Below are positions 10,197 through 32,811 of a stretch of DNA of 64,000 nt, piece after piece. The DNA comes from Archivesica marissinica (Eukaryota; Mollusca; Bivalvia; Venerida; Vesicomyidae), in assembly GCA_014843695.1 (NCBI GenBank), contig CM026395.1:52848496-52912495 (forward strand), in the 5' to 3' direction. The translations under genes and the position numbers were made by a program. The notes below the pieces were generated by a model. The model saw only the letters and a program-made list of their open reading frames with translations. It was not told the DNA's origin and did not search any database. Within the stretch, counting starts at the first letter, position 1. Each line of letters starts with the position of its first letter.

Positions 10197-10797
10197 ATTA
10201 ATTTACAATAATTAAAATTTTAGTGTAGAAAGTAACTAATACTTTATTGAAATGAAACAGCATCATAAATATCAAATAATAATTGTATGTGTGTGTTTGT
10301 CAATGATTGTGCATTGATTCAGTGCAGAGATCTGCAGGGGGTCTTATTACAATTATTGCATGCCCGTCTCCTATGTCTCCAATTATCCCATACCTTTAAA
10401 TGATTATTAATTATATCTTTAGAATTCAACAGTTAATATAGCAGCTCTATTATAGTATAAGTATCATTATTAATGTATTTGATTTTATCATTTTATCATT
10501 TATAGTTGGGCATTTATCAAGTGGCTTGCTATGAATTTGGTAAATCTAGCGGTATAGTCCTACATCCTACACTGAGACAATGAGTAGAGCAGTACAACCT
10601 ATCTTTCAACCAGGTTGCTTCAAGGTCAAGGCAGCATTTACAGGTCAGTGAGTCAAGTGGCTATATTTTGTGTTGTGTGTCCATCACAAATTCGATGGAG
10701 GAATTTTAAAATTACATTGCAAAATTTGAACCCATATTTAGACAAAAGTGCAAAGAGCATGATTCAGCCATGGTCACACTTAGAACTTAGGGTTCAA
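10197..10797. other. Unassigned AT-rich interval
   Basis: No gene, tandem array or recognised mobile element was found. Short TG-rich text occurs at 10285-10300. Open frames are short and not conserved-looking. Confidence 0.5.
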
Positions 10798-10888
10798 AAA
10801 CTCACATACTTCCCGGTCCGAGGATCGAACCCGGGTTACATTGGTGAGAAGCGAGCGCAGCGCGCTAACAACTGCACTAAACGGACAA
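10798..10888 (-). mobile_element. SINE family 3 head fragment
   Basis: It contains TCACATACTTCCCGGTCCGA, GGATCGAACCCGGGTT and TGGTGAGAAGCGAGCGCA, which is the tRNA-derived head of family 3 in reverse orientation. Body and tail are absent. Confidence 0.75.
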
Positions 10889-11284
10889 TCAAAAGCATAA
10901 TAAAGGTAAGCAGATAAATCTAGCAATCTAGGTTGAAAAGGCTGGTTTGCACGCATCTTCACCCCACGGGTGTGTTATCCTTATTCACAGATTTAAATGT
11001 AGGTGCTAGTTTAACTTTAGCCTGTTTGTAATGCGAATTAGTCAGTCGGTTAGTCATGTAGTGCCTGACCTACAATGATAGGATTGAGGAAGGACTGCTG
11101 TTCATCAGATGTGATTCATAAGTAGGAAATAACTGACCCCCCACCTCTCCTCACTAGTGCTGACACTATTATAAACAAATTAGCATTATATAATCTTATT
11201 TTGCATAGGAAAAATGTTTGTAGATGTTTTTAGCATGTTTTATTTAAATTGTTGGAATAAAAACTGGAAGCTTGCATAATTATA
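10889..11284. other. Unassigned interval before the 37-bp array
   Basis: Nothing recognisable was found on either strand. The array starts abruptly near 11285. Confidence 0.5.
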
Positions 11285-13420
11285 CCGGTAGTACAATGTC
11301 ATCTTTCTAAACACGCCCATACTGGTAGTACAATGTCATCTTTCTGAACACGCCCATACTGGTAGTACAATGTCATCTTTCTGAACACGTATATACTGGT
11401 AGTACAATGTCATCTTTCTGAATACGTATATACCGGTAGTACAATGTCATCTTTCTAAACACGCCCATACTGGTAGTACAATGTCATCTTTCTGAACACG
11501 CCCATACTGGTAGTACAATGTCATCTTTCTAAACACGTATATACCGGTAGTACAATGTCATCTTTCTAAACACGCCCATACTGGTAGTACAATGTCATCT
11601 TTCTAAACACGTATATACTGGTTGTACAATGTCATCTTTCTGAACACGTATATACTGGTAGTACAATGTCATCTTTCTGAACACGTATATACTGGTTGTA
11701 CAATGTCATCGTTCTGAACACGTATATACCGGTAGTACAATGTCATCTTTCTAAACACGCCCATACTGGTAGTACAATGTCATCTTTCTAACACGTATAT
11801 ACTGGTAGTACAATGTCATCTTTCTAAACACTATATACTGGTTGTACAATGTCATCGTTCTGAACACGTATATACCGGTAGTACAATGTCATCTTTCTGA
11901 ACACGTATATACTGGTAGTACAATGTCATCTTTCTAAACACGTATATACCGGTAGTACAATGTCATCTTTCTAAACACGCCCATACTGGTAGTACAATGT
12001 CATCTTTCTGAACACGCCCATACTGGTAGTACAATGTCATCTTTCTAAACACGCCCATACTGGTAGTACAATGTCATCTTTCTGAACACGTATATACCGG
12101 TAGTACAATGTCATCTTTCTGAACACGCCCATACTGGTAGTACAATGTCATCTTTCTGAACATGCCCATACTGGTAGTACAATGTCATCTTTCTGAACAC
12201 GTATATACTGGTAGTACAATGTCTCTTTCTAACCGTATATACTGGTAGTACAATGTCATCTTTCTGAACCGTATATACGGTGTCAATGTCATCTTTCTGA
12301 ACACGTATATACCGGTAGTACAATGTCATCTTTCTAAACACGCCCATACTGGTAGTACAATGTCATCTTTCTGAACACGCCCTTGTGGTAGTACAATGTC
12401 TCTTTCTGACACGATACTGGTAGTACATGTCATCTTTCTGACAGTATATACTGGTAGTACAATGTCTCTTTCTGAACAGTATATACTGGTAGACATGTCA
12501 TCTTTTGAACAGTATATATGGTAGTGCAAGCATCTTTCTAAACACGCCCTACTGGTAGTACAATGTCATCTTTCTGAAACGTATATACTGGTAGTACATG
12601 TCTCTTTTGACACGTATATACTGGTAGTACAATGTCATCTTTCTGAACAGTAATACTGGTAGTACAATGTCATCTTTCTGAACATGTATATACTGGTAGT
12701 ACAATGTCATCTTTCTGAACACGTATTTACCGGTAGTGCAATGTCATCTTTCTGAACACGTATATACTGGTAGTACAATGTCATCTTTCTGAACACGTAT
12801 ATACTGGTAGTACAATGTCATCTTTCTGAACACGTATATACTGGTAGTACAATGTCATCTTTCTAAACACGCCCATACTGGTAGTGCAATGTCATCTTTC
12901 TGAACACGTATATACTGGTAGTACAATGTCATCTTTCTGAACACGTATATACTGGTAGTACAATGTCATCTTTCTGAACACGCCCATACTGGTAGTGCAA
13001 TGTCATCTTTCTGAACACGTATATACTGGTAGTACAATGTCATCGTTCTGAACACGTATATACTGGTAGTACAATGTCATCGTTCTGAACACATATATAC
13101 TGGTTGTACAATGTCATCGTTCTGAACACGTATATACTGGTAGTACAATGTCATCTTTCTGAACACGCCCATACTGGTAGTACAATGTCATCTTTCTGAA
13201 CACGTATATACTGGTAGTACAATGTCATCGTTTTGAACACGTATATACTGGTTGTACAATGTCATCTTTCTGAACACGTATATACTGGTAGTACAATGTC
13301 ATCGTTTTGAACACTTATATACTGGTTGTACAATGTCATCTTTCTGAACACATATATACTGGTAGTACAATGTCATCGTTTTGAACACGTATATACTGGT
13401 AGTACAATGTCATCTTTATA
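11285..13420. repeat. 37-bp minisatellite, about 57 copies
   Basis: The unit contains TGGTAGTACAATGTCATCTT and TCTGAACACGTATATAC. Two main variants differ at the end (CACGTATATA or CACGCCCATA) and at TTTCT(G/A)AA. Between about 12220 and 12660 many units have one to several single-base losses, unlike the clean copies on both sides. The array abuts a 19-bp array at about 13420. Confidence 0.97.
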
Positions 13421-13424
13421 TGAT

Positions 13425-14525
13425 GGTGAAATCCAGATATGGTGGAGCCTGGAGGTATCCAAATATGGTGGTGTTTTCTTGATATGGTGGTGGTATCCGG
13501 ATGTGGTGGTGGTATCCGGATGTGGTGGTGGTATCTGCATATGGTTGTTGTGGTATCCAGATATGGTTGTGGTATTTGGATGTGGTGGTGGTATCCAAAT
13601 ATGTAGTGGTGGTATCAGGATATTGTGGTTGTATCCGGATATGGTGATGGTATCTGGATGTGGTGGTGGTATCCGGATGTGGTGGTGGTATCCGGATGTG
13701 GTCGTGGTATTTGGATATGGTAGTTGTATCCGGATGTGGTATCTGGATATGGTGGTGGTATCCAGATATGGTGGAGGTATCCGGATATGGTGGTGGTATC
13801 CAGATGTGGTGGTGGTATCCGGATGTGGTGGTGGTATCCAGATATTGTGGTTGTATCCGGATATGGTGGTGGTATCCAGATGTGGTGGTGGTATCCAGAT
13901 ATGGTGGAGATATCCGGATATGGTGGTGGTATCCAGATGTGGTGGTGGTATCCAGATGTGGTGGTGGTATCCAAATATTGTGGTTGTATCCGGATATGGT
14001 GGTGGTATCTGGATGTGGTGGTGGTATCCGGATATGGTGGTGTTATCTGGATATGGTGGTGGTATCCGGATATGGTGGTGGTATCTGGATATGGTGGTGG
14101 TATCTGGATGTGGTGGTGGTATCCGGATATGATGGTGGTATCTGGATATGGTGGTGGTATCTGGATGTGGTGGTGGTATCCGGATGTGGTGGTGGTATCC
14201 AGATATGGTGATGGTATCCAGATATGGTGATGGTATCCAGATATGGTGGAGATATCCGGATATGGTGGTGGTATCCAGATGTGGTGGTGGTATCCGGATG
14301 TGGTGGTGGTATCCAGATATTGTGGTGGTATCTGGATGTGGTGGTGGTATCCGGATGTGGTGGTGGTATCCGGATATGGTGGTGGTATCCAAATGTGGTG
14401 ATGGTATCCAGATTATACCAGATATGGTGGTGGTATCTGGATATGGTGGTGGTATCTGGATGTGGTATCCGGATATTGGGTTGGTATCCAGATATGGTGG
14501 TGGTATCCGGATATTGTGGTTGTAT
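13425..14525. repeat. 19-bp minisatellite, about 57 copies
   Basis: The unit is GGATATGGTGGTGGTATCC, with A/G (ATAT or ATGT) and C/T/A (ATCCGG, ATCTGG, ATCCAG) variants. Because 19 is not a multiple of three and the unit has no stop on either strand, long open frames appear in every phase. They are not genes. The plus strand is strongly G/T-rich. Confidence 0.97.
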
Positions 14526-14623
14526 TAAACTGCACATCATAATGATGCCTCTTCCCTTTCCATCATTGCTGTGGATTCCATCAAGAACAAAGTCTCATGA
14601 GTGATTAGTCTAAGCTTGTAGAA

Positions 14624-14840
14624 ATCGTCATAGTTCAGTGGTAGCGCGTTTCGTTGCGAAAGATCCGAAGTTTGAGCCCCGCTGTAGACGATTCGATTGT
14701 GCCCTTAGAAATGCATTGAAATTCCATGTCGTCTCTTTCTCTCTCTCCCTCGTGACGATGGATTCCATCAGGAATGAGGTATCGAGATTAATTAAGTTAT
14801 AAGAACCTGTTTCGCAATCGAACGGAAATTTGTATAAACA
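14624..14840 (+). mobile_element. SINE family 1, full length
   Basis: The head GTCATAGTTCAGTGGTAGCG (A box) is followed by AGTTTGAGCCCCG (degenerate B box). Then come GTGCCCTTAGAAATGCATT, GATGGATTCCATCAGGAATG and the tail CTGTTTCGCAATCGAACGG. Confidence 0.85.
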
Positions 14841-15457
14841 TTAACCAAAATGAACAAATTGTCTTTTCGACACAATTGTCTAGTTTTCCGATACTTGTGA
14901 ACAGTCATAATTATGTACTATCAATAAGCAGTCTGTGCCTACTTTACATTCTCAATCATCAACATTATTCATTAAAACGCATGCGACATACGGTAGTCGT
15001 TTAAAGCGACATTACATCGCAAAAAGCCAAAAACATTCATTGTTCACGTATAAATGCATTGCTACTACAAATTCTTCCGAATACATTCGAACACTAATAT
15101 TGAATCAATAAACAGTGTTTGTGGTCTACAAACTTTAAAAAGTGAATGTAGGATTTCATATACCGGTCACCCACGCTCCTGAAATGACATTTCTTTGTCA
15201 TTGTAGTCAATACTAAACGCTTGATACTGTCGCTTAGAGATAATACATTTAACTGAGATTAGTCTACAAATAAATATGCATAGGCACAAATGTGAGATAT
15301 AACCGTAAATCTGTACCATAAATCTCGTTATTCAGGATACACAGGTTGTATTACTCATGTATTTCGACCCTGTTTACATTATTGTGTTATGTCAACAAAT
15401 CGTGTATATGATGCTTGTTTATTAGTTGAAATACAATATTTGATAAAATATTATACC
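14841..15457. other. Unassigned interval
   Basis: It is AT-rich sequence without recognisable genes or repeats. TATAATAGGA at about 15458 begins the target duplication of the next SINE. Confidence 0.5.
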
Positions 15458-15467
15458 ATATAATAGG

Positions 15468-15648
15468 ACCCGTGTCTCATTTATATGAAAAAGTTGGCAG
15501 TTTCTTACGGAGATTGGTGCACCCAAGTACTGGTTAACCGCTGGAGCCTGCCCAGGAAAGGTGTTGTTAGGTAAACTGCCCGCCGGCGATATAGCACAAA
15601 ATGGTGCTGATGCAGGCGTAAAACCGAAATATAACATAACATAACCCT
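15468..15648 (+). mobile_element. SINE family 4, 5'-truncated
   Basis: It contains TTGGCAGTTTCTTACGGAG, TTGGTGCACCCAAGTACTGG, GGAAAGGTGTTGTTAGGTAA, CCGGCGATATAGCACAAAAT and the tail CCGAAATATAACATAAC. TATAATAGGA occurs at both ends, consistent with a ~10-bp target duplication. The tRNA-like head is absent. Confidence 0.85.
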
Positions 15649-15934
15649 ATAATAGGAAATTACATTCTGTATAAATTTGCGTTTTCACTGATGTAGTGTC
15701 GCTTTAAGGGTAGTCGGCAAAAACTGGTTAACCAGAGGGGACTGTAAATGATGTCTTGTTAGCATAGCAACATGGTTATTGCAACCCAAGCAGTTTTGTG
15801 GTGAGAGGAATTTGGGTTGTTTGGATTCCTGTTTATTTATTAACTTAAGTTACTTCAATTAGGATTGGTTTAAAATATCACAAGATCAGCATTGTCCTGT
15901 TTATTAGAAATAACCAATACCATATGTACCTTGC

Positions 15935-16222
15935 AGACGGATCTGTAGTCTAGTGGTAGCACGCTGGACTGGTAATCCAGGGATCGTAGGTTCGATCATC
16001 CCCCTGTCTGACCCTAATAAAATTAACAGTCTTTCAGATGGGTCTTTAACTCGAGGTCTTGTGTCGGTGCTGTATATCGTGTACGTAAAAGAACCAGAGG
16101 AGATTCTGGAATGGGTCTCTGTCTGTATCATGCACTATCCTCCAAAATAACTAATCTCTTCAGGAGTTGTCGCTCATATGGGCAACCGGTAGCGATGATA
16201 AATAAACGTAAAACACACATGT
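15935..16222 (+). mobile_element. SINE family 2, full length
   Basis: The tRNA-like head has A box TAGTCTAGTGGTAGC, an anticodon-like stem-loop CTGGACTGGTAATCCAG and a B box near TAGGTTCGATCATCC. The body carries AAAAGAACCAGAGGAGATTC and GGGTCTCTGTCTGTATCA. The tail is GGCAACCGGTAGCGATGATA then AATAAACGTAAAACACAC. Confidence 0.9.
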
Positions 16223-16487
16223 CTGTTTTATTCTATAAATAAAGACAGACATAACTACTATATTTATATATGTGACGCTAAGATGCACATACATGCACAT
16301 TAATTCCTTGCAGATCGTCAATTATGTATCCGAATTTTTTTTTTCTTAAAGCAAAATTTCCAGTGAGGGGGTGGACACCTCGTGGGTACATCTGTTCAGT
16401 GGTGTAGGTGGCACAGGCCAGCCATAGCTACGCCACTGAGTTAGATCTTTGAGAATATTTTTATAATTTCCAGGCACGGTCTCGAGG

Positions 16488-16850
16488 TTATAAAACTTAT
16501 CTCGAGCTCAGTCTCAAGCTTCTGGTTGTTTAACCCTTTCAACACCACAGACCTCTAAATAGGCTTACAAAAAAGTGTAGATCCAGATGAACCGGCTCGT
16601 GACGAGCCATCTCATCAGGATCTGCACTTTTTTCAAGTAATATAACTATTTTTAGAGAAAAAATTACCCATTTTGATAAATGAACTGATCCAAATGTAAT
16701 TTTGTTATTAATTTATTGGTCTAAAAATATCATGGACAAGTCCATGTGAGTTACTTGGTGTTGAATGGGTTAAGCCAAAAGCAAATCTCGGACTCAACCA
16801 ATCAAATTACTTGAGCTTCAGTTTGAGGTCTGAGAATAGTTTTGGGGGCT
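16488..16850. mobile_element. MITE family 5, interrupted by MITE family 1
   Basis: The left part is GGTTATAAAACTTATCTCGA ... CTCAAGCTTCTGGTTG. The right part (from 16774) is CGGACTCAACCAATCAAATT ... TTGAGGTCTGAGAATAGTTT. Together they match the uninterrupted inverted-repeat element at 30633-30765 in reverse orientation. The interruption is a complete MITE family 1. Confidence 0.7.
16530..16773 (+). mobile_element. TTAA MITE family 1, complete, nested
   Basis: TTAA at both ends (16530-16533 and 16770-16773), terminal repeats CCCTTTCAACACCA / TGGTGTTGAATGGG, and an internal hairpin from GTGTAGATCCAGATGA to TCATCAGGATCTGCAC. It sits inside MITE family 5, which shows that it inserted at a TTAA site. 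Confidence 0.9.
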
Positions 16851-17040
16851 TCTGTAGCTTGACTTCAAATCACTTTCCCCGCCTCACTGTAGGTTCGAAT
16901 CCCACTGCGTTGACAAATTATTTCATATGCAGATCCTATCCAGCAGAAGGTCAGTGGTTCTACCAAGGTGGAGGAAAAACTGCTCTCAAGAATAGCTGGA
17001 GAGTCGCAAAGAACCCAAGGACAAACAAACAAAAGAAAAG
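16850..17040 (+). mobile_element. Possible tRNA-derived SINE, unclassified
   Basis: A B-box-like TAGGTTCGAATCCCAC is followed by an AAGGTCAGTGGTTCTACC segment and an A-rich end GACAAACAAACAAAAG. No clear A box is seen and no second copy occurs in the window. Confidence 0.35.
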
Positions 17041-17304
17041 TTTTATATAACCTCCGTTCTTGGGTTCCAGATCAAACTAGTATTAAAATTATCGGAACCC
17101 TATGTACCTGTATATGAACATATGTCTTGTGAACGAAATTGGCATTTGATTCAAAAGTGTATAATGGTTATGTGGAGAAAGTAGGATATACATATTAGCA
17201 CCATAAAATCATGTGAACATGGGGGCGTTTTGTTAGTGTTGCATTTTCTTTTATGTCTACTCCCTGCTTAAGACTATTACATCGGAAAAGCTTGCATTAT
17301 CAGT

Positions 17305-17415
17305 GTTATGTGTGTGTATTGTGCATCGAATAGCGTATTGTGTATCGACTAGCGTATTGTGTATCGAATAGCGTATTGTGTATCGAGTAGCGTAGTGTGT
17401 ATCGAGTAGTGTTTG
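17305..17415. repeat. ~19-bp tandem repeat, about five copies
   Basis: Units are of the form GTATTGTGTATCGAATAGC with small substitutions. The array ends a few bases before the proposed start codon of the GLIS2-like gene, so it would lie in its 5' UTR or proximal promoter. Confidence 0.85.
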
Positions 17416-17421
17416 TTCATA

Positions 17422-29153
<11,732 letters not shown>

Positions 29154-29604
29154 TTATTATTGCTACGTTTGAACTTATCTGTATGACATTGTGATCTATC
29201 AGTGAGCTGGAAGTTATCTGTATGCAGGGTTTGTACAGGTTTTGGAAAAAGTATTTGAAAATGAAATTTAGTTTTCCAGGCATAACTGCTATTGCTGAGT
29301 CATGGAAAACTGAAAAAAAGACCTGTCGGATAGAAACAGCTTCACATTTGGCTCAAGAAAAAATGTTCTCACGTCAACACTGTCCGTTTCGCATTTTATT
29401 ATATCTGAGTACGAAATTGACTGGGTATGAATTGATCAGGTACCATACCAAGTGATCTTACAGTGAAAGTCATTACACACACGGCCATTTGTTGTCAATG
29501 TCAGTTAGTGTTGGTTCTTGAAGCATAGAATAATGCCTGGGATGTTGATATCTATGGATGACAAAACATTGACTGTTGTAAATTATTACCTAAATTTGCC
29601 TAAC
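29154..29604 (+). other. Probable 3' UTR of the GLIS2-like gene
   Basis: There is no further coding signal. No AATAAA precedes the SINE that begins at 29605. The first AATAAA downstream of the stop is at 29816-29821, inside the SINE tail, so that SINE may supply the poly(A) signal. This is inference. The next AATAAA noted is near 31294. Confidence 0.4.
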
Positions 29605-29835
29605 TGTCCGATTAGCGCACTTGCTTCTCCCCAATGCAACCCGAGTTTGATCCTCGGACCGGAATGTATGTGAGATGGTACGGTGGTCGCCAGATCGGAC
29701 AGGTGGGTATTTTCCGGGTTCTCTGATTTCCTCCCACACGAATGACCACGCGCTTCCATCTGCTAACTAAAGTGATTAATATAAGTTGTTAAAGCTTGTT
29801 TCGCAATTGTTTTAAAATAAATGAAAGTTTAACCT
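29605..29835 (+). mobile_element. SINE family 3, full length, 14-bp target duplication
   Basis: TAAATTTGCCTAAC at 29591-29604 is repeated exactly at 29836-29849. Head CTGTCCGATTAGCGCA, B-box region TTTGATCCTCGGACCGG, body GTATGTGAGATGGTACGGTG, and tail GATTAATATAAGTTGTTAAA then TTTCGCAATTG. The perfect duplication defines both ends of this family. Confidence 0.93.
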
Positions 29836-29884
29836 TAAATTTGCCTAACATACCATGTATCATATTTATCATATTATATTAATG

Positions 29885-29985
29885 GTCATGGACATTGATA
29901 TCCAAGTCATGGAAATTGATATCCAAGTCGTGGAAATTAATATCCAAGTCATGGAAATTGATATCCAAGTCATGAAAATGTTGTG
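29885..29985. repeat. 21-bp tandem repeat, about five copies
   Basis: The unit is ATATCCAAGTCATGGAAATTG without its final or first base, with single substitutions. Confidence 0.9.
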
Positions 29986-30328
29986 GAATATTACCCCAAA
30001 ATGTTATCCATAGTAGTTATTATTTCAATATATACAAACAGACATTATAACATATGAAGTAGGTAAAAAATGACCCATTATCAAATATGGTATAATAGTA
30101 CAGTGTATTTCGACGGTGGTCTTAATAGTTAAACATGCACAACTTAATAATAATACTACCGTGTACGCTGAATCTTTTAAACCTGAAAATATATTACATA
30201 TTTCGAGAATACGTAAATTGAGAAATATTTACGTATAACTAAGAATATGAATACCGAACCAGGACAAATTCACACCAGTAAATTCATGCTACACTGGAAA
30301 TAGCTAGTTTGTTACTAATATTGATAAG
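29986..30328. other. Unassigned interval
   Basis: AT-rich, with no recognised feature until the target duplication TAATATTGATAAG at 30316-30328. Confidence 0.5.
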
Positions 30329-30605
30329 TGTGTGTGTGTTTTACGTTTATTTATCGTCGCTCATATGGGCAACCGATGGAAGAGATTAGTCATTTTAGAT
30401 TTTGGAGGATAGTGCAATGATACAGACAGAGACCCATTCCAGAGTCTCCTCTGGTTCTTTTACGTGCACGGTGTAAAGCACCGACACAAGACCTCGGTTT
30501 AACGTCCCATCTGAAAGACTGTTAATTTTATCAAACGGGGGGTCGAACCTGCGATCCCTAGATTACCAGTCCAGCGTGTTACCACTGGGCTACATATCCG
30601 TCTGT
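30329..30605 (-). mobile_element. SINE family 2, full length, 13-bp target duplication
   Basis: TAATATTGATAAG at 30316-30328 is repeated at 30606-30618. The minus-strand element has the tRNA-like head near 30540-30605, the middle AAAAGAACCAGAGGAGACTC and the tail ending AATAAACGTAAAACACAC. Confidence 0.93.
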
Positions 30606-30629
30606 TAATATTGATAAGACATGGCCACG

Positions 30630-30767
30630 AGGTTATAAAACTTTTTTCAGATCTCAAACTCAAGAAATTTGATTGGTTGATTGTGAGGTTCACACTCAGC
30701 TGAACCAATCCGAAGCTTGAGACTGAGTTTGAGATTGGAGAAAAGTTTTATAACCTCCAGCCATGAT
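30630..30767. mobile_element. MITE family 5, uninterrupted
   Basis: Ends are GAGGTTATAAAACTTTTTTC and GAAAAGTTTTATAACCTC, with further pairing through ATCTCAAACTCAAG / CTTGAGACTGAGTTTGAGAT, so most of the ~138-bp element can fold back. The same family is interrupted at 16488-16850. Confidence 0.8.
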
Positions 30768-31309
30768 CTACCAGTGTGTGTGAAGTTATCTGCATGGCAT
30801 TGTGATCTCTTAGTACTTTCACACTTTAATGTGAAATAACTATAAAAACTGAAAGGGCCTTCACTGGTGAACATATTTTTAAATCTAATTATCCTTGCGG
30901 ATGCGGAAGATCTAGGAGGGGGTATTTTTACATTGGGGTCATCTGTCCATGTGGCATTCTGTTAGTCTAATAATGTGGTAGCCACTTGGTAGCCACTTGG
31001 TACCCTCTCGTGAGTATGTCCGTCCCTCCGCAGTCAGATCTCTGTAACCAATGAGTGGAATGTCATGAAACTCCAATCAAATATGTATCAGAATAGTGAG
31101 CAGGTGCACATGTAACATTCGTCTGCATCGTGTCAGAAACACCAGATTGTGGCCCTTTGGTTGGCACTCGTTAGTACTCTTGCATCATCAAGCACTCAGT
31201 ACTGGTGTGAAGCAGAGGAGTTCTATAAGACTAGGTCATTCTTATCCGTTATGTTGTATTAGTGTCATTTGTTGCTGTAAATAATTGAATAATAAAATGT
31301 GTTTACCCA
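30768..31309. other. Unassigned interval
   Basis: No recognised gene or repeat. It ends where the 25-bp array starts. Confidence 0.5.
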
Positions 31310-31905
31310 GTACTTGTGTACTGATCACCAATACTTGCTTGTGTACTGATCACCAATACTTACTTGTGTACTGATCACCAATACTTGCTTGTGTACTGAT
31401 CACCAATACTTGCTTGTGTACTGATCACCAATACTTGCTTGTGTACTGATCACCAATACTTACTTGTGTACTGATCACCAATACTTGCTTGTGTACTGAT
31501 CACCAATACTTGCTTGTGTACTGATCACCAATACTTACTTGTGTACTGATCACCAATACTTGCTTGTGTACTGATCACCAATACTTACTTGTGTACTGAT
31601 CACCAATACTTACTTGTGTACTGATCACCAATACTTGCTTGTGTACTGATCACCAATACTTGCTTGTGTACTGATCACCAATATTTACTTGTGTACTGAT
31701 CACCAATACTTGCTTGTGTACTGATCACCAATACTTACTTGTGTACTGATCACCAATACTTACTTGTGTACTGATCACCAATACTTACTTGTGTACTGAT
31801 CACCAATACTTACTTGTGTACTGATCACCAATACTTGCTTGTGTACTGATCACCAGTACTTACTTGTGTACTGATCACCAATACTTACTTGTGTACTGAT
31901 AGGTT
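31310..31905. repeat. 25-bp minisatellite, about 24 copies
   Basis: The unit contains ACTTGTGTACTGATCACCAA with an A/G variant (TTACTT or TTGCTT). Units are otherwise nearly identical. It passes straight into a 43-bp array. Confidence 0.97.
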
Positions 31906-32335
31906 ATCCTTTATGGCATGATTGTCTATCAGTATGCTGGAGGGAAGTTATCCTTGTTGCACGATTGTCTATCAGTATGCTGGAGGGAAGTTATCGTTGT
32001 GGCACGATTGTCTATTAGTATGCTGGAGGGAAGTTATCCTTGTTGCACGATTGTCTATCAGTATGCTGGAGGGAAGTTATCATTGTGGCACGATTGTCTA
32101 TCAGTATGCTGGAGGGAAGTTATCCTTGTTGCACGATTGTCTATCAGTATGCTGGAGGGAAGTTATCGTTGTGGCACGATTGTCTATCAGTATGCTGGAG
32201 GGAAGTTATCGTTGTGGCACGATTGTCTATCTGTATGCTGGAGGGAAGTTATCCTTATGGCATGATTGTCTATCGGTATGCTGGAGGGAAGTGATCATTA
32301 TGGCATGACTGTCTATCTGTATGCTGGAAGATACC
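31906..32335. repeat. 43-bp minisatellite, about ten copies
   Basis: The unit contains CACGATTGTCTATCAGTATG and CTGGAGGGAAGTTATC. It begins one base after the last 25-bp unit. No stop occurs on the plus strand in the unit. Confidence 0.97.
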
Positions 32336-32382
32336 CATCAATGTTTTCCCTGTCAAAGTTATGCTTGATATATTCTATGCCT

Positions 32383-32655
32383 TTAACCCTTTCCACACCA
32401 CATACCTCTAAATAGGCTTACAAAAAGTGTATATCCAGATGAGCCGGCTCGTGCCTGCCGTCTCATCAGGATCTGCACATTTTGTCAGTAATATGACTAT
32501 TTTTAGATTTCATTTTTAAATGAACTGGCACAATTTCTAAATTAATTTATTGGTCTAAAAAATATCATGCACCAGTCCATGTCAGTTACTTGGTGTTGAA
32601 TGGGTTAAATATCATGCACCAGTCCATGTCAGTTACTTGGTGTTGAATGGGTTAA
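32383..32655 (+). mobile_element. TTAA MITE family 1 with its right end duplicated
   Basis: TTAA at 32383 and a CCCTTTCCACACCA start, a decayed central hairpin, and a right end TTGGTGTTGAATGGGTTAA that occurs twice (ending 32608 and 32655). The terminal 47 bp starting AAATATCATGC is exactly repeated at 32560 and 32607. Confidence 0.88.
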
Positions 32656-32811
32656 CATATTAAATTAATATTGCATTATACAACTTTGAAATAGGGAAAG
32701 TACTTAATTTTCTTTGAAATAAATAATAGTTTATGAAATAATCAATATGTGTAAGACTTTGAGAAGAATCATACAAATGTTATGTCGCTTTGTAATGTAA
32801 ACCAAATGTAA

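Noticed and set aside
13326..14604. Long open frames on both strands over the 19-bp array
   Set aside because: They are stop-free translations of one tandem unit in all phases, with no start context, domain or codon pattern.
29222..29455. 77-codon frame after the GLIS2-like stop codon
   Set aside because: No domain and no splice context; more likely 3' UTR.
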